Shown here in pieces: positions 16,589 through 30,571 of a stretch of DNA of 64,000 nucleotides. How positions within the stretch are numbered: the first letter of the stretch is position 1; each line of letters begins with the position of its first letter. The stretch is from Leifsonia virtsii. Lineage in GTDB: Bacteria; Actinomycetota; Actinomycetes; Actinomycetales; Microbacteriaceae. The stretch spans positions 555,333 to 619,332 of the forward strand of contig NZ_JAROCB010000001.1 in assembly GCF_030433675.1 (NCBI RefSeq), read 5' to 3'. The notes under the pieces are model-generated. The model searched no databases. It was given only the letters and a program-made list of their open reading frames with translations, and was not told the origin of the DNA. Both the position numbers and the translations under genes were made by a program.

Positions 16589-17600
16589 CTCTCGCCCCAC
16601 CGATCCGGAGCCGCTCGCCGTCCCCGAGGTCGCCCGGCTCGGCGCCGACGTGCTCGACCGGGTCGGCACCGTGGTCGTCGGGATGAGCGACCCGCTCCGC
16701 ATCGCCTTCGCGACCCTCCTCGCCGGCGGCCACGTGCTGTTCGAGGATGTGCCGGGGCTGGGCAAGACCCTGGCCGCGCGCAGCATCGCCGCCGCCGTCG
16801 GCCTCGACTTCCGCCGGCTGCAGTGCACACCCGACCTGCTGCCGTCCGACATCACCGGCTCCTTCGTCTACGTGCCGGGCTCGGCCGAGTTCGAGTTCCG
16901 GCCCGGACCGGTCTTCACCGGGCTGTTCCTGGCCGACGAGATCAACCGCACGTCGCCCAAGACGCAGTCCGCGCTGCTCGAGGCGATGGCCGAGGGGCAG
17001 GTGTCGGTGGAGGGCCGCAGCTTCCCGCTCCCGACGCCGTTCCACGTCGTGGCCACCGCCAACCCGATCGAGTCGGAGGGCACGTACGCGCTGCCCGAGG
17101 CGCAGCTCGACCGGTTCATGGTGCGGCTGAGCGTCGGCTACCCGGACGAGGAGGGCGAGTCGCGCGTGCTGCTCGCCCGGGTGGCCCGACGGCACGAGGT
17201 CGCGCAGGTCGAGCCGGTGATCGACGCGGCGACACTGGCCGCGATGCAGGCCGGCGTGGAGGCGGTGGATGTGGACCCGGACATCGCCGCGTACTGCGTC
17301 CGCCTGGCCGCCGCGACGCGCGCACACCGCTCCGTCGAGGTCGGGGCGTCGCCGCGCGGCTCGCAGGGACTGCTGCTGGTGGCCCGTGCCCTGGCCGTGC
17401 TCGACGGCCGGGATTTCGTCCTCCCGGACGACGTCAAGGCGGTCGCCGTGCCCGTGCTCGCCCACCGCCTCACGCTGACCGTGCAGGCCTGGACCGGTGG
17501 GGTGAGCGCCGAGCAGGTGGTCCGGGAGGTCGTCGCCACGGTCGCCGGTCCGCCCGCCGTCGGCGTCGGCCGGCGCGGACACGCGGACGGACGTGACTGA
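16578..17600 (+). CDS. MoxR-family AAA+ ATPase
   Basis: A 340-residue AAA+ chaperone-like ATPase. Walker A is EDVPGLGKT (about 56-64), Walker B is LFLADEINR, and sensor 1 is VVATANPIESEGTYALPEAQLDRF, whose PEAQLDRF element is diagnostic of MoxR. The C-terminal lid includes SPRGSQGLLLVARALAVLDGR. MoxR ATPases are thought to help assemble or activate von Willebrand factor type A proteins or metal cofactors; the DUF58 gene that follows is the expected client. The start is GTG at 16578, overlapping the upstream gene by 11 bp; the end overlaps the DUF58 gene by 8 bp. Confidence 0.92.
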   Translation: MHDDSRPTDPEPLAVPEVARLGADVLDRVGTVVVGMSDPLRIAFATLLAGGHVLFEDVPGLGKTLAARSIAAAVGLDFRRLQCTPDLLPSDITGSFVYVPGSAEFEFRPGPVFTGLFLADEINRTSPKTQSALLEAMAEGQVSVEGRSFPLPTPFHVVATANPIESEGTYALPEAQLDRFMVRLSVGYPDEEGESRVLLARVARRHEVAQVEPVIDAATLAAMQAGVEAVDVDPDIAAYCVRLAAATRAHRSVEVGASPRGSQGLLLVARALAVLDGRDFVLPDDVKAVAVPVLAHRLTLTVQAWTGGVSAEQVVREVVATVAGPPAVGVGRRGHADGRD

Positions 17601-18918
17601 CAGCGGGCGGCCGCCCGTCGATGGCGGCTGGATGGTGAGCCCGGCACTCGCAGGGGCGGTGATCGTCGGTCTGGTGGGGCTGGTCGCGGCATTCGTCATG
17701 TCGCGGCCGGAACCCGCGTTCGTCGGCGCCCCGCTTCTGCTGGCGGCGGCGCTCGCATGGGATCGCCGTCCGCCCAGGGAGGCGAGCGTCGAGGGAGGCA
17801 CGCAGCCCCGCAAGACCGTCGAGGTGGAGGAGGCCGCCTCCGCCCCGTCCGCCACCCCGACGGTCGCCGTGCGCATCGCGGCGTCCGCGGTACGGCATCC
17901 CGACGCCGTGCAGGTGCGGCTCGAGCTCGGGGGAGAGGCGCCGGTCGACGTCCTCCTCACCCCGCGGGCCGCCGAGCGCATCGCCGGGGAGATCCCTCTC
18001 GTGCACTCCGGGCAGCAGCGGCTCGCCGCCGCCCAGGCGCGGGAGCTCGGGGCCGACGCGTCGTGGGCCTCCGAGCCGGGGGAGCAGGCGGAGCTCGACC
18101 GGGTGGTCCGCCCGCGGCGTCGCCCGGTCCGGGCGCTGCCCCTGCCTGCGCGGCTGCTCGGGCTCACCGGCCAGCACATCTCGACGCGGCCCGGCGACGG
18201 CGGAGAGTTCCGCGATGTCGACCTGTTCCATCCCGGGGATCGGCTGCGGCGCATCGACTGGCGCGCGACCGCCCGGGCCGCCCGGGTCGGCGAACTCTAC
18301 GTGCGGCGGACGACGGCGACCTCGGATGCCGCGGTGCACCTGGTCGTGGACGCGCGCGACGACGTGAGCGGCGTGGTGGCGGACTGGTCGCGGGCGTACC
18401 CGCGCCCGGCGCTCTCATCGCTCGATGTCGCGCGGGAGGCCGCCGCGTCCCTCACGGCCGCGTACACGGCGGCAGGCGACAGGGTCGGCTTCGACGACCT
18501 GGGCGGAGCGCAGCGGGTACTGCCGCCCCGCGCCGGGGCGCGGCACCGCGAGCGCGTGCTGCGCGCTGTCGACCTGACGACGGCGACCGGCACCCTGTAC
18601 CAGCGGGTGCGGTCACCCCGCCTCTCGCCGGGCGCGCTGGTCTTCGTGCTCTCGACGTTCCTCGACGACCAGCCGGTCACGCTCGCGCTCACCTGGCGGG
18701 CGGCCGGGCACCGGGTGATCGCGGTGGATGTGCTTCCCGCGCGCGACGCCCGAGACCTGAGCGCGCGCGAGCGCCTCGCGCTGCGGACGATCGAGCTGGA
18801 GCGCCGGCTGCGGCTCCAGCAGCTGCAGTCGGGCGGTGTCGAAGTGATGCCCTGGGCCGACGTCCCCGCCCGCGAGGCGGCCCTGCGCGCCCTGACCGGC
18901 GGAGGGCGCAGGCGATGA
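17593..18918 (+). CDS. DUF58 protein (von Willebrand A-like), MoxR partner
   Basis: A 441-residue protein. Two hydrophobic helices at about 16-52 anchor it in the membrane. The DUF58 core is evident in GGEFRDVDLFHPGDRLRRIDWRATAR, where the D-x-R-x-I-D-W-x-x-x-A motif is the family signature, followed by a von Willebrand A-like domain beginning AVHLVVDARDDV and containing GALVFVLSTFLDD. DUF58 proteins are encoded next to MoxR throughout bacteria. GTG start at 17593; the final ATGA overlaps the next start. The transglutaminase gene that often completes this cluster is missing here. Confidence 0.88.
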   Translation: MTDSGRPPVDGGWMVSPALAGAVIVGLVGLVAAFVMSRPEPAFVGAPLLLAAALAWDRRPPREASVEGGTQPRKTVEVEEAASAPSATPTVAVRIAASAVRHPDAVQVRLELGGEAPVDVLLTPRAAERIAGEIPLVHSGQQRLAAAQARELGADASWASEPGEQAELDRVVRPRRRPVRALPLPARLLGLTGQHISTRPGDGGEFRDVDLFHPGDRLRRIDWRATARAARVGELYVRRTTATSDAAVHLVVDARDDVSGVVADWSRAYPRPALSSLDVAREAAASLTAAYTAAGDRVGFDDLGGAQRVLPPRAGARHRERVLRAVDLTTATGTLYQRVRSPRLSPGALVFVLSTFLDDQPVTLALTWRAAGHRVIAVDVLPARDARDLSARERLALRTIELERRLRLQQLQSGGVEVMPWADVPAREAALRALTGGGRRR

Positions 18919-19442
18919 GCCAGGACCGCACGGCAGACCGCGCCGCCGCCCTCGGCGTCCGAACCCTCCCCGGTTGGGCTGTGCGCGTCCTGTTCGCCGC
19001 CGTCGCCCTCTCGCTGCTGCTTGTCGGGGTGCCGGAGGGCCCGTGGACCGCCATCGGCGCCCTCCTGGTCGGCGTCTCGGTGTGGCGCCCGCGGTGGATG
19101 ACGGCGTGGGTGCTCGCCGGCGTCCTGCTGCTCTCGTCGCTGGTGGAGCCAGGGACCCTGACCCTGCGCGTCCTCGCGCTGGTGGCCGGGGTGCACGCGC
19201 TGCACGTCCTCGGCTCGTGGATGCTCGCGGTCCCGTCGGCGGCGCGGCTGCAACCGGCCGTGCTGCTCCCGTCGCTGCGCCGGTACGTGCTCGTCCAGGT
19301 CCCGGTGCAGGTGGCGACGGTCGCCCTGCTCGTCACCGGGCAGCGGGCGTCGGTCCCAGTCCTGGCCGCGGTCACCGGGGCCGCCCTGGTGGCGCTGGCG
19401 GCGATGCTGCTGCCACCGCTGCTCCGCCGGCCACCGCGCTGA
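18915..19442 (+). CDS. polytopic membrane protein, last gene of the MoxR operon
   Basis: A 175-residue protein with about five hydrophobic segments (for example [48 protein letters not shown] and [20 protein letters not shown]). There is no recognisable catalytic motif. The ATG at 18915 overlaps the DUF58 stop (ATGA). Its position as the last, translationally coupled member suggests it works with the MoxR/DUF58 pair. It might stand in for the membrane half of the usual transglutaminase-TgpA protein, but no transglutaminase triad is encoded; that is only a guess. Confidence 0.75.
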   Translation: MSQDRTADRAAALGVRTLPGWAVRVLFAAVALSLLLVGVPEGPWTAIGALLVGVSVWRPRWMTAWVLAGVLLLSSLVEPGTLTLRVLALVAGVHALHVLGSWMLAVPSAARLQPAVLLPSLRRYVLVQVPVQVATVALLVTGQRASVPVLAAVTGAALVALAAMLLPPLLRRPPR

Positions 19443-19471
19443 GCGGGTCCGATCGCATCCCGCCGGTTCCA

Positions 19472-19494
19472 ATGTCGGTGGTCGCGCCTAGACT
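19472..19494 (+). promoter_or_regulatory. PafBC-type DNA-damage promoter of uvrA
   Basis: ATGTCGGTG (19472-19480), an 8-bp spacer and TAGACT (19489-19494) match TTGTCRGTG-N8-TANNNT except at the first base. It is nearly identical to the uvrB element at 13179-13201. Transcription would begin near 19501. Confidence 0.82.
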
Positions 19495-19527
19495 CACGCG
19501 TGCGTGGGGTCGCCCTGCCCGAGAGGG

Positions 19528-19533
19528 TAGAAT
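19528..19533 (+). promoter_or_regulatory. second -10 hexamer TAGAAT before uvrA
   Basis: TAGAAT ends 7 nt before an ATG at 19541 that opens a 23-codon ORF. This would be a constitutive leaderless promoter downstream of the damage-inducible one. Confidence 0.45.
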
Positions 19534-19540
19534 CGAACGG

Positions 19541-19612
19541 ATGTTCGACGGTGGTGTGCGGTGCGCGGTGGGCGAACACCGGCCGGCGGCTTCGACAGAT
19601 GGCGGAGAATAA
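19541..19612 (+). CDS. possible 23-residue upstream ORF of uvrA
   Basis: The ORF starts with ATG at 19541 (MFDGGVRC...) and stops at TAA 19610-19612. It sits 7 nt after a TAGAAT -10, the spacing seen at many leaderless genes in this window. The stop lies 6 nt before a GTG in the uvrA frame (19619), so ribosomes finishing it could restart on uvrA. It has no homology I can recognise. It may be a control peptide or chance. Confidence 0.35.
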   Translation: MFDGGVRCAVGEHRPAASTDGGE

Positions 19613-19618
19613 GAGCGA

Positions 19619-22603
<2,985 letters not shown>

Positions 22604-22606
22604 GGG

Positions 22607-24652
22607 ATGGCCGACACTGTCAGCTACCGGCCGAAGGCCGGCGAGATCCCGACCCAGCCGGGGGTGTACCGCTTCCGCGACAAGAACCGCCGAGTGCTGT
22701 ACGTCGGCAAGGCCAAGAACCTCCGGTCGCGGCTGAGTAACTACTTCCAGCCGCTGCGCAGCCTGCACGAGCGCACCCGGCGCATGGTGACCACCGCGTC
22801 CAGTGTCGAGTGGACGGTGGTGGGCACCGAGTACGAGGCGCTGCAGCTCGAGTACACCTGGATCAAGGAGTTCAACCCGCCGTTCAACGTCAAGTTCCGG
22901 GACGACAAGACCTACCCGTACCTCGCGGTCACCCTGGGCGACCGCATCCCGCGGGTGATGATCACGCGCAACCGGAACATGAAGGACGCGCGCTACTTCG
23001 GCCCGTACACGAAGGTCTGGGCGATCCGCGAGACGGTCGACCTGATGCTGAAGGCGTTCCCGGTGCGGTCGTGCTCCGACGGCGTGTACCGTCGCGCCGA
23101 GCTGACCGGGCGGCCCTGTCTGCTCGGCGACATCGGCAAGTGCGCGGCTCCCTGCGTGGGCCGGATCACGCCGGAGGACCACAAGGCGCTCGCCATCGAC
23201 TTCGCGTCGTTCATGGCCGGCAACGACAGCGGCTACCTGCGCGATCTGACCGAGAAGATGAAGCAGGCCGCGAGCACGATGGACTACGAGGCCGCCGCGC
23301 GTCACCGCGACGCCATCCAGGCGCTGGAGGGCGTGCTCGGCAAGAGCGCGGTCGTGCTGCCCGAGACCATCGACGCCGACGTCTTCGGCATCGCCCATGA
23401 CGAGCTCGCGGCCGCGGTGCAGCAGTTCATCGTGCGCGGCGGCCGGGTGCGCGGTGTGCGCAGCTGGGTCGTCGACAAGGAGCTCGACATGGACCTCGGC
23501 GAGCTCGTCGAGACCGTCGTGCAGAACGCCTACGACGGTCCGGACGCTCCGCCGCGCGAGATCCTCGTGCCCGAGCTGCCGGACGACACCGCCGAGCTCG
23601 AGCAGTGGCTCACCCAGCGTCGCCGCGAGACACCCGACCCGTCGGCGCCGCGTGGCCGGCACACCGGGCGCGTCGAGCTGCGCACCGCGCAGCGCGGCGA
23701 CAAGGCGGCCCTGGCGCAGACCGTCTCGATGAACGCGAAGAACGCTCTGGTGCTCTACAAGACGCGCCGCAGCTCCGACTTCGTCGCGCGCTCCAAGGCG
23801 CTGAACGACATCCAGGACGCCCTCGGCATGGTCGACGCGCCGCTGCGGATGGAGTGCTACGACGTCTCGCACCTGAGCGGCACCAACATCGTCGCGTCGA
23901 TGGTCGTGTTCGAGGACGGACTGCCGCGCAAGGACCAGTACCGCCGGTTCAGCATCCCGGAGTCCACCGACGACACGGAGTCGATCTACCAGGTCATCTC
24001 GCGGCGGCTGGCGTACCTCAAGGAGACGCCGGCGACGGTGACCGGCTCCGATGAGACGGCGCTCGACGCCGACGCGGAGGCCGCGCTCGACTCCGAGGGC
24101 GCCGCGGGCGCCGACGAGGTCGTGGAGGCCGCGGCCGAACGCCGCCGCCGCAAGTTCTCCTACCCGCCGAACCTGCTCATCGTCGACGGCGGCCAGCCGC
24201 AGGTCGCGGCCGCCAAGCGCGCGCTCGACGAGTCCGGAGTGACCGGAATCCAGCTTGCCGGTATCGCGAAGCGGCTGGAGGAGATCTGGCTGCCCGACTC
24301 CGACTTCCCGGTCATCCTGCCGCGCAACAGCGACGCGCTGTTCCTCATCCAGCGGCTGCGCGACGAGGCCCACCGGTTCGCGATCACCTACCAGCGGGCG
24401 CGCCGCAAGCGCGACATCGGCACCGTCCTCGGCGAGATCCCCGGCCTCGGCCCGTCGCGGGTGAAGGAGCTGCTGAAGCACTTCGGCTCCGTCGCCCAGC
24501 TGCGCAAGGCGTCGCCGGAGCAGATCGCGGAGGTCCGCGGCGTCGGCCCGACCCTCGCAGCGGCGATCTTCGAACGCCTGGCGGAGGGCGGCCGCGGAGA
24601 CACCGCGGATGCGCAGCAGGAAGAGGGGCGGGCGACGGGCGCCAGAAGCTAG
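22607..24652 (+). CDS. uvrC: UvrABC excinuclease subunit C
   Basis: A 681-residue dual nuclease. The N-terminal GIY-YIG domain ([25 protein letters not shown]) makes the 3' incision; the UVR segment at about 203-238 ([25 protein letters not shown]) contacts UvrB; the central RNase H-like domain ([24 protein letters not shown] and [17 protein letters not shown]) makes the 5' incision; the C-terminal helix-hairpin-helix pair ([18 protein letters not shown] and [16 protein letters not shown]) binds DNA. An acidic, alanine-rich insert lies at about 480-510. It starts 3 bp after uvrA, so it shares the uvrA damage promoter. Confidence 0.96.
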   Translation: MADTVSYRPKAGEIPTQPGVYRFRDKNRRVLYVGKAKNLRSRLSNYFQPLRSLHERTRRMVTTASSVEWTVVGTEYEALQLEYTWIKEFNPPFNVKFRDDKTYPYLAVTLGDRIPRVMITRNRNMKDARYFGPYTKVWAIRETVDLMLKAFPVRSCSDGVYRRAELTGRPCLLGDIGKCAAPCVGRITPEDHKALAIDFASFMAGNDSGYLRDLTEKMKQAASTMDYEAAARHRDAIQALEGVLGKSAVVLPETIDADVFGIAHDELAAAVQQFIVRGGRVRGVRSWVVDKELDMDLGELVETVVQNAYDGPDAPPREILVPELPDDTAELEQWLTQRRRETPDPSAPRGRHTGRVELRTAQRGDKAALAQTVSMNAKNALVLYKTRRSSDFVARSKALNDIQDALGMVDAPLRMECYDVSHLSGTNIVASMVVFEDGLPRKDQYRRFSIPESTDDTESIYQVISRRLAYLKETPATVTGSDETALDADAEAALDSEGAAGADEVVEAAAERRRRKFSYPPNLLIVDGGQPQVAAAKRALDESGVTGIQLAGIAKRLEEIWLPDSDFPVILPRNSDALFLIQRLRDEAHRFAITYQRARRKRDIGTVLGEIPGLGPSRVKELLKHFGSVAQLRKASPEQIAEVRGVGPTLAAAIFERLAEGGRGDTADAQQEEGRATGARS

Positions 24653-24690
24653 GCTTGGGGGCACATCCAGTGAGCGGAGGAGACCGGTCG

Positions 24691-25584
24691 ATGGCCACCG
24701 ACGGCGACACACCAGCAAGCGCAGAGCAGCAGGAAGTGCTCATCGTCACGGGGATGTCGGGCGCCGGCCGCTCGACGGTCGCCAACGCGCTGGAGGACCT
24801 CGACTGGTACGTCGTCGACAACCTCCCGCCGCAGATGCTCCGGCCGCTGCTCGAGCTGGCCAACCGGGCCGAGTCCGGCCTGCCGCGCATCGCCGCGGTC
24901 GTCGACGTGCGCGGCCGCACCTACTTCTCCGACCTGCGCGAGATGATCCAGAGCCTGCGCGAGGGCACCAAGGTGCGCGTGCTGTTCCTGGAGGCGTCGG
25001 ACGCGGTCCTGGTGCGCCGGTTCGAGCAGGTGCGCCGGCCGCACCCGCTGCAGGGCGACGGCACGCTCCTCGACGGCATCTCGGCCGAGCGGACGCGGCT
25101 GCGCGAGATCCGGGAGGCGAGCGACATCATCGTCGACACCTCCGACCTCAACATCCACCAGCTCGCCACCAACATCACCGACACCTTCGCCGCGGAGGAC
25201 GCGGCCGACGTGCAGGTGACCGTGATGAGCTTCGGCTTCAAGTACGGGCTGCCCGCCGACGCCGACATGGTCGCCGACGCCCGCTTCCTGCCGAACCCGT
25301 TCTGGAACCCCGAACTGCGGCCGCACACCGGCCTCGAGGAGGTCGTGCGCGACTACGTGCTGGAGCAGGACGGCGCCGAGGACTTCATCCAGGGCTACGT
25401 GTCGGCCCTGCGCCCGATCATGGCGGGCTACCAGCGCGAGAACAAACGTCACGCGCTGATCGCGATAGGCTGCACTGGCGGAAAGCACCGGTCCGTCGCG
25501 ATTGCGGAAGAGCTCGCGGCACGGTTGCGCACCTTCCCCGGTCTGTCGGTCAACACCAAGCACCGAGACCTCGGCCGCGAATGA
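24691..25584 (+). CDS. rapZ: RapZ-family nucleotide-binding protein
   Basis: A 297-residue protein. ATG at 24691 is chosen because GGAGGAG lies 8 nt upstream. The P-loop GMSGAGRS (21-28) has arginine in place of the usual lysine. It is followed by WYVVDNLPPQML and the C-terminal GCTGGKHRSVAIAEELA motif of the RapZ/YvcJ family. In E. coli RapZ controls an sRNA that tunes amino-sugar synthesis; in Gram-positives the protein hydrolyses nucleotides and its target is unsettled. A TAGGCT hexamer overlaps the uvrC stop (24650-24655). whiA follows after 55 bp; the yvcK gene that often lies between them is absent. Confidence 0.93.
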   Translation: MATDGDTPASAEQQEVLIVTGMSGAGRSTVANALEDLDWYVVDNLPPQMLRPLLELANRAESGLPRIAAVVDVRGRTYFSDLREMIQSLREGTKVRVLFLEASDAVLVRRFEQVRRPHPLQGDGTLLDGISAERTRLREIREASDIIVDTSDLNIHQLATNITDTFAAEDAADVQVTVMSFGFKYGLPADADMVADARFLPNPFWNPELRPHTGLEEVVRDYVLEQDGAEDFIQGYVSALRPIMAGYQRENKRHALIAIGCTGGKHRSVAIAEELAARLRTFPGLSVNTKHRDLGRE

Positions 25585-25639
25585 TCGCGGCTCACCCATA
25601 CATGGCACCATCCCTGCCTTGAGACAGTAAGGAATCCGA

Positions 25640-26620
25640 TTGGCTCTCACCGCCGACGTCAAGGACGAGCTCACGAAGGTCGAGGTCAGCAAGACCACGG
25701 TCCGGGCAGCAGAACTGGCCACCATCCTCCGGTTCTCGGGCGGTCTGCACCTGATCGGCGGCCGGATCGCGGTCGAGAGCGAGCTCGACACGCCTGAGCT
25801 CGCGCGCCGGGTCCGGAAGGACCTGGCCGAGCTGTACGGCGTCCGCAGCGACGTCTCCGTGACGCCGGCCTCCGGCATCCGCCGTTCCAGCCAGTACCTC
25901 GTCCGCGTCCTCGACGGCGGGGAGACCCTTGCCCGCCAGACCGGCCTGCTCGACGCGCGCCGCCGCCCGATCCGCGGCCTCCCGAACCGCCTCACCACCG
26001 GCTCCCGCGACGAGCTCGCCGCCGTCTGGCGCGGCGCGTTCCTCGCGAACGGTTCGCTGACCGACCCGGGCCGCTCCGCGGCGCTGGAGGTCACCTGCCC
26101 GGGCAACGAGGCCGCCATGGCCCTGGTCGGCGCGGCCGGCCGGCTCGGGATCTCCGCGAAAGCCCGCGAGGTCCGCGGCGTCCACCGGGTGGTCATCCGC
26201 GACGGCGAGGCGATCAGCGCCATGCTCGTCGCGATGGGCGCCGCCCAGACCGTGGCGAACTGGGAGGAGCTCCGCCAGCGCCGCGAGGTGCGCGCCAACG
26301 CCAACCGCCTGGTGAACTTCGACGACGCCAACCTGCGCCGCTCCGCGCAGGCCGCGGTCGCCGCCTGCGCCCGCGTGGAGCGCGCGCTCGAGATCCTCGG
26401 CCCGGAGGTCCCGAAGCACCTCCGCTACGCGGGCGAGCTGCGCCTCGCGCACCGCGACGCCAGCCTCGACGAGCTCGGCCATCACGCCGACCCGCCGATG
26501 ACCAAGGATGCGGTCGCCGGCCGCATCCGCCGCCTCCTGGCGATGGCCGACAAGCGCGCGAGCGACCTCGGCATCCCCGGCACCGAGGCCAGCCTCCCCG
26601 CCGATCTCGACGAGGTGTAG
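25640..26620 (+). CDS. whiA: WhiA DNA-binding regulator
   Basis: A 326-residue protein combining an N-terminal LAGLIDADG homing-endonuclease-like fold ([40 protein letters not shown]) with a C-terminal helix-turn-helix ([27 protein letters not shown]). In Streptomyces WhiA works with WhiB to start sporulation septation; in non-sporulating Actinobacteria it is conserved and linked to cell division or growth control. The start is TTG at 25640, supported by AAGGA seven nt upstream; no alternative ATG or GTG fits. It is the last gene of the rapZ unit. Confidence 0.95.
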   Translation: MALTADVKDELTKVEVSKTTVRAAELATILRFSGGLHLIGGRIAVESELDTPELARRVRKDLAELYGVRSDVSVTPASGIRRSSQYLVRVLDGGETLARQTGLLDARRRPIRGLPNRLTTGSRDELAAVWRGAFLANGSLTDPGRSAALEVTCPGNEAAMALVGAAGRLGISAKAREVRGVHRVVIRDGEAISAMLVAMGAAQTVANWEELRQRREVRANANRLVNFDDANLRRSAQAAVAACARVERALEILGPEVPKHLRYAGELRLAHRDASLDELGHHADPPMTKDAVAGRIRRLLAMADKRASDLGIPGTEASLPADLDEV

Positions 26621-26694
26621 CTTTCCCGGTGTACGTTTCGGAGGGGGACCCGCGTCGGCGGAAGCATCCGCCGGCCGCCCGGGTTGCACCCGAT

Positions 26695-26707
26695 GACTCG
26701 ACGAGTC
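26695..26707. promoter_or_regulatory. 13-bp palindrome upstream of sodA
   Basis: GACTCGACGAGTC is a perfect inverted repeat with a central base, 31 bp before the sodA ATG. It could be an operator. A separate small hairpin (GGCGGA/TCCGCC, within 26658-26673) lies upstream and may end whiA transcription. Confidence 0.3.
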
Positions 26708-26738
26708 GCTCGAATCACAACAACAGTGGAGATGAGTA

Positions 26739-27365
26739 ATGGCTGACTACACGCTGCCTGACCTTCCGTACGACTACTCGGCCCTGGAGCCGAACATCAG
26801 CGGCCGGATCATGGAGCTGCACCACGACAAGCACCACAAGACGTACGTGGACGGCGCCAACACCGCGCTGGCGAAGCTCGCGGAGGCCCGCGACGCCGAC
26901 GACCTGACCTACGTCAACAAGCTCGAGAAGGACCTGGCGTTCAACCTCGCCGGCCACGTCAACCACACCGTGTTCTGGAACAACCTCTCCCCGGACGGCG
27001 GCGACAAGCCGGTCGGCGAGCTGGCCGCGGCGATCGACGAGTTCTTCGGCTCGTACGACAAGTTCCGCGCCCACTTCACGGCGTCGGCGCTCGGCATCCA
27101 GGGCTCCGGCTGGTCGATCCTCGCCTGGGACTCGCTCGGTCAGAAGCTCATCATCGAGCAGCTGTACGACCACCAGGGCAACCTGGCCGCGGCGACCGTG
27201 CCGCTCCTCATGCTCGACATGTGGGAGCACGCCTTCTACCTCGACTACGTCAACGTGAAGGCCGACTATGTCAAGGCGTTCTGGAACATCACCAACTGGG
27301 CCGATGTGAACGACCGCTTCGTCCGGGCGCGCGAGAAGACCGCGGGTCTGCTGCTACTGTCGTAG
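26739..27365 (+). CDS. sodA: manganese/iron superoxide dismutase
   Basis: A 208-residue cytoplasmic superoxide dismutase. Metal ligands are H28 ([13 protein letters not shown]), H76 (GHVNHTVFW), D160 and H164 ([11 protein letters not shown]). The glutamine in DHQGN before AAATVPLL is at the position typical of the manganese form, but metal choice cannot be proved from sequence. No signal peptide is present. It has a GGAG ribosome site and a 118-bp upstream region of its own; a perfect hairpin terminator follows, so it is a separate unit inserted between whiA and gap. Confidence 0.96.
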   Translation: MADYTLPDLPYDYSALEPNISGRIMELHHDKHHKTYVDGANTALAKLAEARDADDLTYVNKLEKDLAFNLAGHVNHTVFWNNLSPDGGDKPVGELAAAIDEFFGSYDKFRAHFTASALGIQGSGWSILAWDSLGQKLIIEQLYDHQGNLAAATVPLLMLDMWEHAFYLDYVNVKADYVKAFWNITNWADVNDRFVRAREKTAGLLLLS

Positions 27366-27372
27366 GCAGGAT

Positions 27373-27403
27373 GGCGTCCCGGGAGGGTGCCTCCCGGGAC
27401 GCC
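27373..27403 (+). terminator. sodA terminator hairpin
   Basis: A perfect 14-bp stem (27373-27386 with 27390-27403, GGCGTCCCGGGAGG and its complement) with a 3-nt loop starts 8 nt past the sodA stop. There is no U-tract. Confidence 0.8.
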
Positions 27404-27456
27404 GACGTCCGCAACAACCACCCACCAAAGTGCGCCGTGCGGCGCCCATCGAGTAA

Positions 27457-28473
<1,017 letters not shown>

Positions 28474-28488
28474 CCCCAGGCGACCGAC

Positions 28489-29706
28489 GTGACGCTCCGT
28501 ACCCTCGACTCACTCGGTTCGCTCGCCGGCAAGCGCGTCGTCGTCCGTTGCGATCTCAACGTGCCCCTGGAGGGCTCGAAGATCACGGACGACGGCCGCG
28601 TGCGGGCGTCGATCCCCACCCTCAACGCCCTGATCAACCAGGGTGCGCGGGTGGTCGTCATCTCCCACCTGGGCCGTCCTGACGGCGCGCCCGACGCCAA
28701 GTACAGCCTGGCGCCGGTCGCCCAGCGGCTCTCCGAGCTGCTCGGCAAGCCGGTGACCTTCGCCCGCGACACCGTCGGCGGAGGCGCTCAGGATGCCGTC
28801 GCCGGGCTTGCGGACGGCGACGTCGCCCTGCTGGAGAACCTCCGGTTCAACCCGGGGGAGACCGCGAAGGACGAGGCGGAGCGCACGAGCTTCGCCGAGA
28901 AGCTCGCCGCGTTCGGCGACGCCTTCGTCTCCGACGGCTTCGGCGTGGTCCACCGCAAGCAGGCCAGCGTGTACGAGCTCGCGAAGCTCCTTCCGAGCGC
29001 CGCGGGCACGCTCATCCAGGCCGAGCTCGAGGTGCTCGACCGGCTGACCGAGACCCCGGAGCGCCCGTACGCGGTCGTCCTCGGCGGGTCGAAGGTCTCC
29101 GACAAGCTCGGCGTCATCGGCCACCTCCTGCCGAAGGTGAACTCGCTGCTCATCGGCGGCGGGATGCTGTTCACGTTCCTCGCGGCCCAGGGGCACAAGG
29201 TCGGCTCGAGCCTGCTCGAGGCCGACCAGATCGACACCGTGAAGGGTTACCTGGGGAAGGCCGAGGAGCTCGGCGTCGAGATCGTGCTCCCGCGCGACGT
29301 GGTGGTGGCCTCGAAGTTCGGCGCCGACGCGGAGCAGGCGGTGCGCCCGATCGACGCGATCGAGGACACCGAGTGGGGCGACAAGGGCCTCGGGCTCGAC
29401 ATCGGGCCGGAGACGGCCGAGCTGTTCTCGGAGTACATCCGGGGCGCGAAGACGGTGTTCTGGAACGGCCCGATGGGCGTGTTCGAGCTCGCTCCGTTCG
29501 CCGCGGGCACCAAGGCGGTCGCCCAGGCGCTCACCGAGGTCGACGGCCTGAGCGTCGTCGGCGGCGGAGACTCCGCGGCGGCCGTGCGTGCGCTCGGCTT
29601 CCGCGACGACCAGTTCGGTCACATCTCGACGGGCGGGGGCGCGAGCCTCGAGTTCCTCGAAGGCAAGCGACTCCCCGGACTGGAGGTCCTCGGATGGCAG
29701 CAGTGA
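28489..29706 (+). CDS. pgk: phosphoglycerate kinase
   Basis: A 405-residue enzyme making ATP from 1,3-bisphosphoglycerate. The substrate-binding [10 protein letters not shown] and [10 protein letters not shown] segments are in the N-terminal domain; the C-terminal nucleotide domain shows [22 protein letters not shown] and the glycine-rich [10 protein letters not shown]. Start is GTG at 28489. Its last 13 bp overlap the tpiA start, which has its ribosome site inside pgk. Confidence 0.97.
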   Translation: MTLRTLDSLGSLAGKRVVVRCDLNVPLEGSKITDDGRVRASIPTLNALINQGARVVVISHLGRPDGAPDAKYSLAPVAQRLSELLGKPVTFARDTVGGGAQDAVAGLADGDVALLENLRFNPGETAKDEAERTSFAEKLAAFGDAFVSDGFGVVHRKQASVYELAKLLPSAAGTLIQAELEVLDRLTETPERPYAVVLGGSKVSDKLGVIGHLLPKVNSLLIGGGMLFTFLAAQGHKVGSSLLEADQIDTVKGYLGKAEELGVEIVLPRDVVVASKFGADAEQAVRPIDAIEDTEWGDKGLGLDIGPETAELFSEYIRGAKTVFWNGPMGVFELAPFAAGTKAVAQALTEVDGLSVVGGGDSAAAVRALGFRDDQFGHISTGGGASLEFLEGKRLPGLEVLGWQQ

Positions 29707-30497
29707 GCCCCACGGTGCGGCGCGTCCCGCTCATCGCCGGCAACTGGAAGATGAACCTGGACCACCTCCAGGCGATCGCCTTCGTGCAGAAGCTGGCGTG
29801 GACGTTGAAGGACGCGAGCCACGACTTCTCGGCCGTCGAGGTCGCGGTCTTCCCGCCGTTCACCGACCTGCGCAGCGTGCAGACGCTGGTCGCGGCCGAC
29901 AAGCTGCCGATCGCGTTCGGCGGTCAGGACGTCTCCGAGCACGAGTCCGGTGCGTACACCGGCGAGATCTCGGCCGCGTTCCTCGAGGCGCTGGAGAGCC
30001 GCTACGTCATCATCGGCCACTCCGAGCGGCGGACGCTGCACGGCGAGACCGACGAGCAGGTGGCCGCAAAGGTGACCGCTGCGCTCAAGCACAACATCGC
30101 GCCGATCATCTGCGTCGGCGAGACCGCGGAAGACCTGGAGACCCACGGCGCCAGCGCCGTCCCGGTCGCCCAGCTCCGTGCGGCCCTCGCCGGTGTCGAC
30201 TCGGCCGCGGACGTCGTGGTCGCCTATGAGCCCGTGTGGGCCATCGGCTCCGGTCAGGCGGCGACGCCCGAGCAGGCGGAGCAGGTCTGCGCCGCGCTGC
30301 GCGGCGTGGTCGCCGAGGTGCTGGGCGACGACGTGGCGGCCAAGACGCGCATCCTCTACGGCGGATCGGTGAAGTCGGGCAACATCGCCGGCTTCATGCG
30401 CGAGCCCAACGTCGACGGCGCGCTCGTCGGCGGGGCGAGCCTCGACGTCAACGAGTTCGCGGCCATCGTCCGGTATCAGAAGCACGTCGGGATCTGA
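29694..30497 (+). CDS. tpiA: triosephosphate isomerase
   Basis: A 267-residue TIM barrel interconverting dihydroxyacetone phosphate and glyceraldehyde-3-phosphate. Catalytic residues are N17 and K19 (GNWKMN), H109 (IIGHSERR) and E179 ([12 protein letters not shown]); the phosphate-binding YGGSVKSGN and GALVGGASL loops are present. The ATG at 29694 has GGAGG 7 nt upstream and overlaps pgk by 13 bp, indicating translational coupling. Confidence 0.97.
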   Translation: MAAVSPTVRRVPLIAGNWKMNLDHLQAIAFVQKLAWTLKDASHDFSAVEVAVFPPFTDLRSVQTLVAADKLPIAFGGQDVSEHESGAYTGEISAAFLEALESRYVIIGHSERRTLHGETDEQVAAKVTAALKHNIAPIICVGETAEDLETHGASAVPVAQLRAALAGVDSAADVVVAYEPVWAIGSGQAATPEQAEQVCAALRGVVAEVLGDDVAAKTRILYGGSVKSGNIAGFMREPNVDGALVGGASLDVNEFAAIVRYQKHVGI

Positions 30498-30511
30498 GAG
30501 CGCCCGCGAGT

Positions 30512-30517
30512 TATACT
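30512..30517 (+). promoter_or_regulatory. -10 hexamer TATACT upstream of secG
   Basis: TATACT is the best match to the consensus in this region; transcription would begin near 30524 and give a 48-nt leader before the secG GTG. A matching -35 is not obvious. Confidence 0.5.
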
Positions 30518-30571
30518 GGCAGTTGGTTTTCCCCGGGGTTTCGCTCCGGGTCGCTTCCCGAAAGGTTCTCC

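Noticed and set aside
15228-18254. A 1008-codon frame antisense to the MoxR operon
   Set aside because: No recognisable domain; repetitive arginine-rich composition; the sense frames overlap in the manner of real coupled genes.
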